The notes beneath the pieces are model-generated. The model made no database searches and was not told the origin of the DNA. It was given only the letters and a program-made list of their open reading frames with translations. From NCBI RefSeq assembly GCF_000281045.1, contig NW_008246123.1:295875-317489 (forward strand): a stretch of DNA of 21,615 bases. Direction: 5' to 3'. Origin of the DNA: Saprolegnia diclina VS20. Taxonomy: Eukaryota > Oomycota > Saprolegniomycetes > Saprolegniales > Saprolegniaceae. The position numbers were made by a program, and so were the translations under genes. Positions 9,871 through 18,709 of this stretch are shown here, piece after piece. How positions within the stretch are numbered: the first letter of the stretch is position 1; the number at the start of each line of letters is the position of its first letter.

Positions 9871-11464
9871 TTAGAGCGCGACGCGGGCGCGGGCAATCGC
9901 GGCCAGTTGGGCCCAGTCGGTGCGCTGAATCATGGCGTAGAAGATGAAAAAGCACGTGCCGCAGCCGACAGTAAAGCCGAGCCAGACGCCGCCAAGGTTG
10001 TAGTCCCAGAGAAACCCCGCAACGTACGCCAGCGGCAGACCAATGCCATAGTACGAGCAAATGTTGATCACTAGGCAGAGATATTTTGTGAGACATGTTT
10101 GTATCAAGAATGTATCAACGACGCACCCGCCGCGATCTTCTGCCGGCCTTGGCCACGGAAGATGCCTTCGCAGATGCCGTTGAGGCCGTCAAAGACCTGC
10201 AGCGGCACCATGAAAAAGATGGACGCGGCGACGCTCTGGACGGTGAGCTCGTCACTGATGAAGAGGAGGGGCAGCTGGTGTCGGAAGAGCACGTAGAGCG
10301 ACCCCATGAGCACGGCCGAGCCAAAGCCGCCGTACAAAGCGAGGCGCGCGATGAGCTGGGCACGGCGCGGTTGGTTGGCGCCGAGCGAATTGCCAATGCC
10401 AACGTTCGCCGCGATCGCAATCCCGAGGAAGATCATAAAGCTGGCCGTGAGGAGGTTCCCGAGCACCGAGTTGATGCTCACGGCTTCAATGCTGTTGGGG
10501 AGGAGGCCTGCGAGAAACGCGAGACAGCAAAATGCCCACCACGACACGGCGAGCATGACCATTGACGGAAAGCCGAGCGAGAGGAAGAGCGAGACGTGGT
10601 CGGTCGCCTCTTTCCACTGGAACCCAGGCCACCACAAGGACGTGTTGTCTTGGTTCCAGTATAGGTACGGGAGGATGCTCAGTGGCAGCGCAATGTTGCC
10701 GACGACACGCCCCATCGCCGCGCCGAGGTACCCGTACGACGTGTAGTACGTCATGTAGTAGCCGGTCGCAATGTTGACGGCGACGCCAAGAAACGCAATG
10801 AACGTCATCGGAAGCACAATGTTCTGGGCCTGCATGAGCTTCTTGAGGAGCTCGTAGACGAAGAGGAAGGGCACGCCAAGCATCGTGATGCGGGAAAAGT
10901 CGCCCGCGAGCACCGCGACTTCCGGGTTTTGGCCAAAACCAATCAGGATCGAGTCGGCGTGGAGGTTCATGAGCCAGATCGGCAAGAGCGAGAGGCCGAG
11001 GACGATGAGACCGCTCTGAAGGTAGATGCCAAGCTTCTCAAGCTTGCCTAATGGAAGCCGTTGGAGAATGGCTACGACGAGTCAATGCACGTACCGGCGC
11101 CATACGCCTGCGAGCAGAGCGTGTCCATGGCCGACGCGAGGCCAAAACCGATCGCAAGCGCCGTGATGTTGGTCACCGTGGCCGAGAGGTACGCAGCATT
11201 GATGTACAGATTCGTATCACTCGAGTCCATGTGGCCGACGAGCGAGACGCAGATCGTGCCTGGCAGCGTCTCGAGCAAGTAGGCGAAAAACTAGATCTGA
11301 GTGGTGGGCCAACCGAAGCGATAGAGCAGACGTACGACAGGGTACGCGAGGTGAAACATCTTGGACGCTTCGTGGCGGGCGCACGGCGTGACCTCGGTCG
11401 TCACCTCGACGTCGAGCGCATACTCGTCCTTGGACTTGAGCGGCTTGGCTTCGTCCGACGCCAT
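9871..11464 (-). CDS. MATE family efflux transporter, four exons
   Basis: Exons in transcription order are 11464-11336, 11290-11095, 11047-10127 and 10070-9871, with introns of 45, 47 and 56 nt, all GT-AG and in phase. The product has 481 residues, normal for the family. Multidrug and toxic compound extrusion proteins export organic cations and metabolites using a proton or sodium gradient, in plasma or vacuolar membranes. The chain has about twelve hydrophobic segments after a hydrophilic N-terminus of about 35 residues. Family landmarks are visible: LPGTICVSLVGHMDS in helix 1, GLASAMDTLCSQAYGAG in the first half, and the pseudo-repeat with NVGIGNSLGANQPRRA and FRGQGRQK in the second half. 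Met 11464 is the first Met that leads directly into the cytosolic tail. CCAAT motifs and a TTTAAAAAG element lie upstream. Confidence 0.95.
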
Positions 11465-12573
11465 GAATTGTGCAATGCCAGCACCATCGGATTGGCTCGA
11501 CGACACCAGATGGCGCGGGTTTCGACCAATCACAGCTCGCGTATCCAAGGGCAAAGTGCCCTTTTTAAATGCAAGATTCAATTCACCATACCAAAAGCAA
11601 GAGAAGCGAGGAGAGATAAATTAAAGACGGTCAACGCGACTTCAAGCTCCAGCGCGATCTTGGACGCCATTGAATGGCCAGCGCGCGACGCCTGGACCGA
11701 TGATTCCGAGCCTCCGAGAGTGTTGCCACAGTACTACGGTGACGCAACATCAAGGCAAGGTCTAATAGCACCAGTGGCAAGTGCGATCTTTTGCGCGAAC
11801 ATCCGTTTTTGCTCGTGTTCGAATACCGGTAGCCGGCTTCGGCAGGAAGACCACTTTAGCTGTGGGTGGCTGGGATAGAACCGGTAGGATAGAGGAAGAC
11901 GACCACCCAAATAAGCTTGGACCACGGAGATGGGCACGCACGACGACGACGAACGACGGGGGTGTCATCATTTCCGGCCACTGGACAAAAAAGTATCTTT
12001 GGGACTCGACGCCATGACAGTGACGTCAAGGTCGACGCGTCTAGCATTGTTCCCGTGTCGCTTGTAGTACACACAAGCGAGCGGTGTGCTAACGAGTGCG
12101 CTAAGATCTCATTGCACCTACCTCGTCAAGGAACTTGCTTGATGAGGTGTCTATTCTTCCGGCTGCGCGAGGTTACCGGTAATCGCGCAGCCGGATGAAT
12201 ATACGTTAGCACTGGTGCGATCTAGAATGCCTATTCGGATGAGTATTGTCCTCGACGTTCACTAGCAAACACTTCGATATTTGCTGCGTGGACAGAGTGC
12301 AAAGCATGGAGAACATTGTCACTGCGAGACAACCTGGCGGACTTCGGGGTAAGGTACAGGAGCGAACTCACACACGGTGCTATTCCATCATTGGTCAAAA
12401 CTAAGTCCGACACGGCTGCGGATTGGCTGGAAAATGAAGGTACGTTTTGCTGTCACACGTACACGTACATTCAAAGTATACTGACAACAAGTAAAACAGT
12501 CCGTTCGAACGTAACGTACGACCCGTGGGAACGGTCTTTGGCTGAATCGCCGACAGAATCCCTTTTCGCGAAC
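11465..12573. promoter_or_regulatory. Divergent promoter region between MATE and Rab genes
   Basis: On the MATE side there is an inverted CCAAT box (ggattgg, 11489-11495; CCAAT as read by the MATE gene), a ccaatca (11526-11532) and ctttttaaa (11561-11569, TTTAAAAAG as read by the gene). A CRE-like palindrome tgacgtca lies at 12021-12028. Three hairpins lie between 12058 and 12200. Before the Rab gene there is gattggc at 12421-12427. No convincing gene is visible. Confidence 0.4.
12058..12200. repeat. Cluster of three inverted repeats
   Basis: Hairpin 1 pairs tcgcttgt (12058-12065) with acaagcga (12073-12080). Hairpin 2 pairs cctcgtcaag (12121-12130) with cttgatgagg (12138-12147), with one wobble. 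Hairpin 3 pairs tccggctgcgcga (12158-12170) perfectly with tcgcgcagccgga (12183-12195), extends by four more pairs after one mismatch (12153-12156 with 12197-12200), and its loop contains the palindrome ttaccggtaa (12173-12182). They lie about 375-515 bp upstream of the Rab start. They could be operator sites, RNA structures or footprints of an excised element. Confidence 0.75.
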
Positions 12574-13216
12574 ATGGCCGAGATGACCAAGGCGCGCGAG
12601 GTCAAGGTCGTGCTCCTCGGCGATACGGGCGTCGGCAAGTCGTCGCTCGTCCTCCGCTTCGTGACCAACAACTTCCGCCCGTACTCGGAGTCGACCATCG
12701 GCGCGAGCTTCATGTCCAAGATGCTGCTCGTCGGCGACCAAGCCATCAAGTATCAGATCTGGGATACCGCCGGGCAGGAAAAGTACCATTCGCTTGCGCC
12801 CATGTACTACCGCGGCGCCGCGGCCGCGATCGTCGTCTACGACATTACGCGCAAGCAGTCGCTCCAGACGCTCAAGAACTGGGTCAAGGAGTTGAAGCAG
12901 CTCGGCCCGGACAACATTGTGATTGCGATCGCAGGCAACAAGTCGGACCTCAAGGACAAGCGGGTACGCGTCGCCGCCGACCCGACCTTCTTTCCTGATG
13001 CCAATGCCATAGGAAGTGAGCTCGGAGACGGCCAAGGCGTACGCCGACGAGATTGGCGCCGTCTTTGTCGAGACGAGTGCGAAGGAAGATACGAACGTCT
13101 CGGACCTCTTCAAGACGATCAGCCAGCAGCTGCCGTCGCCCGCGGGCGACAACAACGCGCTCCCAGAGATCGTCGACCCGTACGGTGGCGGCAAGAAGAA
13201 GGGCGGATGCTGCTAA
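12574..13216 (+). CDS. Rab GTPase, Rab5/Rab22 subfamily
   Basis: Exons 12574-12963 and 13013-13216 with a 49-nt GTACGC...TAG intron give 197 residues. The nucleotide-binding motifs are all present: P-loop GDTGVGKSS (16-24), switch I TIGASF (41-46), switch II WDTAGQE (63-69), NKSD (122-125) and ETSAK (150-154). The C-terminus ends in Lys-Lys-Lys-Gly-Gly-Cys-Cys, the double-Cys geranylgeranylation signal. TIGASF, HSLAPMYYRGA and WVKELK...GNK place it in the Rab5 group, closest in wording to Rab22/Rab31, which act on early endosome traffic. Met 12574 is the start because the frame upstream is unrelated. The stop lies only 55 bp from the stop of the convergent PPR-like gene. Confidence 0.97.
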
Positions 13217-13271
13217 TTCGCTTCTTCATCTTTTGTGTGACTAATATTACCCAACGACAAACCTCAACTAG

Positions 13272-15356
13272 CTAAGCCTGCGCAAGCAGTGCATGGTACG
13301 CAGCGACGTCGGCTTCCGGCAGGCGCGCGCGGTGTCTGGCCATCTCGTACAGCCGCGTGAGCCACACCTTGGAGCGCGTGTACGTCAGCGCTTCGTGGAA
13401 GACCGCGACGTACGTCTCGGGCCGCGTGCGCACCTGCGGGAGGAGGCGGATGACCACCTTGTAGCGCTTGCAGCGCATCATTAGCACGAGTGCTTCGTCG
13501 AGTAGCGGCACCGGAATCTCGGCCGTCGGGAGCACGTCCGCCAGCGCCTTCATGCTCGCATGGCGGCCGACGCGGACGAGGAGGCGCACGTACTGCGTCT
13601 CGACGCGGGCGTCGACGGCCGACTTGTCGACCGCCATGGCAAACACAGCTTGGATGCGGTCACTGTCCTCAATCTGCCCGAGCGCTGAGAGCGCAGCCGA
13701 GACCAGCATCGGGTCCCAAGCGTGCGAGGCCGTTAGGATCGCGAGGAGCGTGTCGCCCGGTGCGCGGCCAAAGGACGCAATCGAGACCAAGTGCGTGCTG
13801 GCAATGCTGCTGTCGCTCGACCACGACGACGAGGACGTCACGGCGTTGACGGCGTCGACCATCGATTGCCGTGTCGCGTCGTCGGCGTCATCCAGCGCTT
13901 TGCAGCTCTGCGCGACGAGGCTCAGCGTCGTCTTGTTGGGGACCACGCCAGTTGACGCGAGCGCGTGGAAGAGGCGCAAGACGAGCGCGTCGTCGTTGGC
14001 GCGGCGGGCGGCGGTGAGCACGGGCACGGCCAAGTGCGATGGTACCTCCTCTTTATGGTGTTGCAGGGTCGTCTCGAGGAGCGACGCCGTTGACGCCCAG
14101 AGCGCCGTCGCGTCCTCCGGGAGCGCGTCGAGTACCGCGTAGAGCATCGTGTACGGGACCCTACCCTCAATCACATTAGCACCGAACCCTAGGAGCACCA
14201 TGGAACGTACGGAAAAGGCGACAGCTGATGGAGCACGGTGATCGCCGAGGCCAAGTCGTCGCGGTCCATGGCCGTGTAGAAGACATCGTAGAGCGTCGGC
14301 AGCGTCTTCTCGTCGGTGGCGTGCGTGGTCGCCAAGGTCGCGGTCAGAGGCAGCACGTTCTCGAGCGCATGGCCCAAGTGCACGTGCCCCGCAATTTGCG
14401 CCTGGACAAGTCTAGAGCATAATAGTTGAAGGATGTATCGACGACGGGGCGATCGTACGACGCGTCGGACGGCAGCTGGAGCTTGGGGATGTTGTGCAGG
14501 AGCCGCTCGAGGTGCGCGTTGTGGTGGTTGAAGAGGCACGCTTGCAAGAGCAGTCGCACCGACGTCGGCGTCGGCAGAATACCTTGCGCCAGCATGCGCG
14601 AGAAGAACTAGACGCACGCAAAGTCGTCTGCGGTGGAGATGGGACAGAGCACGTACGTCGAAGACGCGGTCGATCGGGTAGAGGCTGCCTAGCGCACGCA
14701 GGACGTTGTCGCAGCCTTTGGCCGTCCATGACGACGGCGCCGCGTCGATTGCGCGCAAGAGCTCTTCGCAGTCGTCGTGGCGCTCGAGGCGCGCGCAGGC
14801 GTACAGCACGCGCGCTTGCAGGTGCATGTCTGCGTGTACCTGCTGACGGACGATCGCGATGGCGTCGTCCACCTGAAGCGCCTGAGCGACGAGCAAGGAA
14901 AGAGGAGCGATGACTACCTGGTCGAGGTTGCAGTACGCGCGGACCGCAATGTCGCGAAAGGTGTCGGTGACCTTGTCGGCGCGCTGGCGGCATTGCGTCT
15001 CGTAGAGGCTAGCGGCGGCGGCGTCGTCGTGGCCGAGGAGCGCCGCGGCAGTGGCTTCAAACATGTCCTAGCACACTGCGATAAGACGACGTATGGGCGA
15101 GGACAACGATGTGTACGAGTGAGAGCTCGTGCGGGAAGCGATCTTCAAGGGCCATCCACACGTCCTGTGTCAGCGCGGGGCGGCCCGCCGCCATCGAGTC
15201 GTACCACACGCGGACGTAGTCGCTCACGGGGGCGGGCATCGGCGCGCGCTGGATCGCGCTCCACGCAGCTTCAACGTGCTCGGCCGACGACGCCAAGAGG
15301 CGCACGGACGCGCGGACCGTCCGCGGGAGGATGCATCGGCGCGCGGCTGACAGCAT
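13272..15356 (-). CDS. PPR-like mitochondrial protein, five exons
   Basis: Exons in transcription order are 15356-15117, 15067-14657, 14607-14459, 14411-14211 and 14160-13272; introns are 47-50 nt with GTAC starts and TAG ends. The product has 629 residues. The N-terminus (MLSAARRCILPRTVRASVRL) is rich in Arg, Ala and Ser without acids, typical of a mitochondrial presequence. The body is helical-repeat sequence. Segments such as DFFSRMLAQGILPTP and LVLRLFHALASTGVVPNKTT resemble pentatricopeptide repeats (an F..ML..G..P..T pattern). PPR proteins usually bind organelle RNA to process or translate it; the RNA target is unknown. The repeats are degenerate, so the exact number is unclear. A TTTAAAAAG element (15394-15402 on the plus strand) lies about 40 bp upstream of the ATG. 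Confidence 0.75.
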
Positions 15357-15678
15357 GTCCTAAATTCAAAAATGCAAATTGAGGCAAATCGGACTTTTTA
15401 AACGTGGCATGTGCCGCTTTTAAGAACCGGTCGGTTGCTTGTGCTTTACGGCGCCAACCTGCTACTCGGATAGAGACGTCCATCTTAGACCGTACCAAGC
15501 GCTACTGCCGACGCCGGGCTCACGTTGCCCACCGGCATATGGGTCCACGAGCTGGGTCCACGGGTCGGTCGGTGGCTGGCCTGTCTACAAGTGGGGTGAT
15601 TTTAGTCGATGAAATTGGGAGCAGAGTGTTGGTCGTCGAACAAGACCACCAAGATCCAAGCGCATTTTGGCCTGTCCC
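15357..15678. promoter_or_regulatory. Divergent promoter region, PPR-like and ankyrin genes
   Basis: These 322 bp separate outward-facing starts. ctttttaaa at 15394-15402 reads TTTAAAAAG toward the PPR-like gene, as does the element upstream of the MATE gene. No clear element is visible on the ankyrin side. Confidence 0.35.
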
Positions 15679-17082
15679 ATGGGCGCCGGCGACGTGCTCT
15701 CGCACCTGCTGCCGCTCGTCGTGGAGTACCAAGACGGCGTCCGCTACGACTTTCTGCCGTACGTTCGCCCGTACTTGGCGGCTCGGCGCCGCTGGCGCGG
15801 GCTTGTGGCACAGCACGGCCGCCGCGCGCACGCAGCGATGGCGTCGGAGTGCACGTGCGAGCACACACCGAGCAGCCTCTGCCTCTCGACGCTCAGCGGC
15901 CCTGCCGTGTGCGTGGCACACGAAATCGCGTACCACGTGCATCTTGCGATCCGAGAAAACAACGTTCCGGCGCTGACCGGCTGGCTGCGCTACGCGCCAG
16001 ACGCAGCGACGCCGCTCGCCATCACGTGCGCAGCGCGCTACGGTGCCATCGACTGCCTTCAGCGGCTCGTGGCGTCAGTGCCAAGCGATGCGCTGCCGAT
16101 GCGAGCGCTCGAGTACGCCGTCGAGCTCGGGCACGACGCGATCTTTGCCGCCTTGTACCCTCGGTTCACACCGGCGCGTCTGGTCCACGACGGCGACACG
16201 AACCTCCTGGACTTGGCTGCCAGCGTCGGCCATCTCCGCATCGTTCAAGCGCTCCACACGGCGGCATACCCTTGCGGCGCCACCGTCCTGGCCATGGATG
16301 CGGCGAGTTCGAACGGCCATGAAGAGGTCGTCCGCTACTTGCATCAGCACCGTAGCGAAGGCGCGTCGGTGGCTGCGCTCGACGGTGCCGCCGCCGCTGG
16401 GCACTTGGCCATTGTCGCCTTTCTACACGCAACGCAGCAGGAGGCGACAGCCCGTGCGCTCGAAATGGCAGCAGCCAACGGCCACCTCGCCGTCGTCGAG
16501 TACCTCTGCACGCATCGGCGCGAGGGGTGCCGGGCGTATGCGATCGACGACGCAGCCAAGAACGGCCATTTAAAGGTCGTCCAATACCTCCACGCACGCG
16601 GCTTTGCCGCTACATTTCGCGCCATGAACAACGCGGCGCTCAACGGGCACTTGGCCATTTTGACGTTTCTGCATGACGCGCGCAATGAAGGCTGCACGGT
16701 TTTCGCGATGGACTGGGCGGCGTCCAAAGGCTACTTGGACGTTGTGCGCTTCTTGGATACGTACCGCGACGAAGGGTGCACGACGCGCGCAATGAACGGC
16801 GCCGCCAAGGCCGGCCATTTGGCCGTGGTCGCGCACCTGCATCACCACCGAACCGAGGGCTGTACAACCGACGCGATCGACTGCGCCGCGGCCAACGGAC
16901 ACGCCGATGTGGTCGAGTTTCTGGTGACGCACCGCAGCGAAGGGTTCACGCCCCGCGCACTGTACGCGGCCGCCGAGAAAGCGGACGTTGGCCTATTTGA
17001 GCGCCTCCGCAGTGCGTACCCCGGGCTCCGCCGGGGCGCGCGCGCGGCCTTTTGCCAGGCCGAGGCTGCCCTCGTCGCCTAA
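15679..17082 (+). CDS. Ankyrin-type repeat protein with short repeats
   Basis: The protein has 467 residues and no intron. The first ~85 residues (starting MGAGDVLSHLLPLVVEYQDG) are not repeats. Less regular repeats follow, and from residue 202 to about 445 there are nine consecutive 27-28-residue units with the pattern A(I/M)..AA..GHL.VV.(F/Y)LH..R.EGC. Canonical ankyrin repeats are about 33 residues, so this is the shortened type that I recall as common in oomycetes and amoebae. Such repeats form a stacked scaffold for protein binding. ATG 15679 is chosen; the frame is open only four codons further, to a TTG. No signal peptide or membrane segment is present. It probably belongs to a large lineage-specific family, partner unknown. 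Confidence 0.9.
   Translation: MGAGDVLSHLLPLVVEYQDGVRYDFLPYVRPYLAARRRWRGLVAQHGRRAHAAMASECTCEHTPSSLCLSTLSGPAVCVAHEIAYHVHLAIRENNVPALTGWLRYAPDAATPLAITCAARYGAIDCLQRLVASVPSDALPMRALEYAVELGHDAIFAALYPRFTPARLVHDGDTNLLDLAASVGHLRIVQALHTAAYPCGATVLAMDAASSNGHEEVVRYLHQHRSEGASVAALDGAAAAGHLAIVAFLHATQQEATARALEMAAANGHLAVVEYLCTHRREGCRAYAIDDAAKNGHLKVVQYLHARGFAATFRAMNNAALNGHLAILTFLHDARNEGCTVFAMDWAASKGYLDVVRFLDTYRDEGCTTRAMNGAAKAGHLAVVAHLHHHRTEGCTTDAIDCAAANGHADVVEFLVTHRSEGFTPRALYAAAEKADVGLFERLRSAYPGLRRGARAAFCQAEAALVA
16282..17015 (+). repeat. Ankyrin-encoding tandem repeat, ~81-84 bp units
   Basis: Nine tandem units of 27-28 codons share the coding pattern for GC-GC(N)GA-(C/T)GC-GCN-GCC near the unit start, and for GGCCA(C/T)TTGGCC-GT(C/G)-GT in the middle (Gly-His-Leu-Ala-Val-Val). 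The DNA units have drifted but keep length and frame. Confidence 0.7.
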
Positions 17083-17449
17083 TCTACTAAACACGCGCTG
17101 CAAGAGCGTAGTCCATTGTGCATGCTACTTGAATCGAATGCGTTAGTCGCTCGATTTCAAGTCTAGTCGAAGGAACGCATGTGCTCGAGTAGTTGCGCGA
17201 GCCAGAGATAAGCACGTTGACACAGGTGGACGCACGTGTGCTGTGACGACCGACGATAGCAGTCACGAGGCGCGTCACCGTCGCCGCACGATTACTCCGC
17301 CGCGACACCACCACGGGCGACTAGCCCTAACTACCGAGCTACTACGTAGTCGTTTGCAAGACAAGGACGGTGAGTGCAGAAGTCTTCTTCTTATACGCTT
17401 CGTAAACTACTATCCAACGACGACTAGACAAAGGAGCAACTAATAACGA
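17083..17449. other. Convergent intergenic region with hairpin
   Basis: acttgaatcga (17127-17137) pairs with tcgatttcaagt (17151-17162) with one bulged base and a 13-base loop, 45-80 bp after the ankyrin stop. Around it, atgcgtt (17138-17144) also has a reverse complement, aacgcat, near 17174-17180. The hairpin could act in 3' end formation. No gene is visible. Confidence 0.45.
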
Positions 17450-18130
17450 CTACAAGTGAAATTCGCCGCGGGGCATGAGCTTCTCGGTCTTGTCGACGTC
17501 GTCGTCTTCGGCGAGCGAAAAGTTGCCCCGGGGCACGAGATTTTCCGTCTTGTCTTGGTCGATGGTGGCGAGCGCACGGCCGGTCGTGTCGTCGCCGCGC
17601 GGGCTGAGCATCGGGATGCTCCCCGGAATGCAGCGCTGCGGGCCATAGTTGCCCCGGGGCACCAGATTCTCGACGGCGTCCGGGTGTGATGGGCGGCGCA
17701 TGACGCAGTTGTAGCCTAGCGAGAGGCCGAAGAGGGTCGCGAGGCCAAAGGACGCGGCGACACTCCAGTCGAGGCCCGCGCACGCGACGTGGTAGGACGC
17801 CATGGTCACGTCACACAAAGCGACCTTGCGCTGCGCCATGTAGCCGACGACGACGCAGCACAGCACGAGGATGCCATCGATGAAGCGCTCGAGCACGATG
17901 TCGACGCTTGGCTGGCGGAGCAGGCCGACGCCAACGAGGTAGAGCAACCCGATCTGCACCGACGTGTAGCCAACGACGACGCTCACAAACTGGTACGTCT
18001 GCGCGTACCGGTACCGGTCGCCGTCGACGAGCGTAAAGGTGCCGTAGGTGAGCATGGTGCTGACGACGAGAGCGACGCCGCCGAGGGCGTGGAGCCCGCG
18101 GAGGATCAGGAGCGCTGTGCGCCGGGGCAT
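17450..18130 (-). CDS. Four-helix membrane protein with PRG-motif tail, copy 1
   Basis: The protein has 226 residues. Four hydrophobic helices lie at about 5-29, 47-71, 81-99 and 118-141, a MARVEL-like layout with both ends probably cytosolic. The third helix begins with LERFIDGIL, matched by VERIVDGLL in the neighbour. The hydrophilic tail (145-226) carries a repeated motif: ENLVPRGNY (154-162), MLSPRGDD (174-181), ENLVPRGNF (196-204) and EKLMPRGEF (216-224), ending two residues later. I do not recognise the motif's function; repeats in a cytosolic tail suggest a binding or sorting signal. Met 18130 is chosen because it directly precedes helix 1; the open frame upstream is not conserved in the paralogue. 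There is no intron. It is in tandem with 18491-19153. Confidence 0.8.
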   Translation of the reverse strand: MPRRTALLILRGLHALGGVALVVSTMLTYGTFTLVDGDRYRYAQTYQFVSVVVGYTSVQIGLLYLVGVGLLRQPSVDIVLERFIDGILVLCCVVVGYMAQRKVALCDVTMASYHVACAGLDWSVAASFGLATLFGLSLGYNCVMRRPSHPDAVENLVPRGNYGPQRCIPGSIPMLSPRGDDTTGRALATIDQDKTENLVPRGNFSLAEDDDVDKTEKLMPRGEFHL

Positions 18131-18709
18131 GCTGCGACGAATGCCACCGCAAGCGCTGCCCGCGACCGGCACGGCCACCTGGACCTGGAGAACGCGCGGC
18201 GAGCCAATGGCGATCGTCAGGCAGCCCAGCTGACACGGATTTATCACTACCGTCTCATTTTCTCTGGCACCGAGTCACCAAGTGCTTGCATTTGACCTTT
18301 TGTGGTGCAATAGAGACAGTGCTGGGAAGGCGACCTCGTCCACAAGCGGTGACGGGGCGGGTTGGTCACGCAGCGTGTCAAGATCGCTGGTCGAGCCGGC
18401 CCGTCGAACGTGCTGGTCGAGCGTGCTATTCATAAGAGCACAAGCAACAGCGCAAGGCGCCACTCGATTAATGATAGGACAAGGTACAAACTACACAATC
18501 GAGCCGAATTTACCCCGGGGCACGAGTTCGTCCGTGTTGTCTTGGTCGCCGCCGTGCTTGAAGTGGCCACGGACAGGCGGCTGCACCGAGCCAAACTGTC
18601 CGCGGGGCATGATCGTGAGCGTATCGTCGGCTTTTGGGCTCCGTGGCGCGGGCGACGACGCGCGGCCATAGTTGCCCCGGGGCACGAGGTTCTCGACGGC
18701 GTCCGGGTG
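17641..18709 (-). repeat. 46-bp near-identical segment in both tail regions
   Basis: 17641-17686 and 18664-18709 are identical at 44 of 46 bases. Each includes the 12-bp palindrome tgccccggggca, which also occurs a third time at 17524-17535. The match is much stronger than elsewhere in the two genes, which suggests gene conversion or strong constraint. Confidence 0.75.
18131..18490. other. Spacer between tandem membrane protein genes
   Basis: These 360 bp lie between the start of copy 1 and the stop of copy 2 and should hold the promoter of copy 1 and the 3' end of copy 2. I see no clear TATA or CCAAT element in it. Confidence 0.4.

Noticed and set aside
10095-10565. 156-codon plus-strand frame rich in Glu, Asp and Arg
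   Set aside because: It is the shadow of MATE exon 3 on the minus strand.
12388-13194. 268-codon minus-strand open frame
   Set aside because: It is the antisense shadow of the Rab GTPase, whose motifs are unmistakable on the plus strand.
17524-17535. LVPRG as a real thrombin-type protease site
   Set aside because: The match to the thrombin consensus is probably chance; nothing in the window suggests such a protease, and the variants MPRG and SPRG do not fit it well.
17789-18295. 168-codon plus-strand frame, with a similar one at 18362-19180
   Set aside because: Both are antisense to the paralogous membrane proteins; their similarity reflects the paralogy of the opposite strand.
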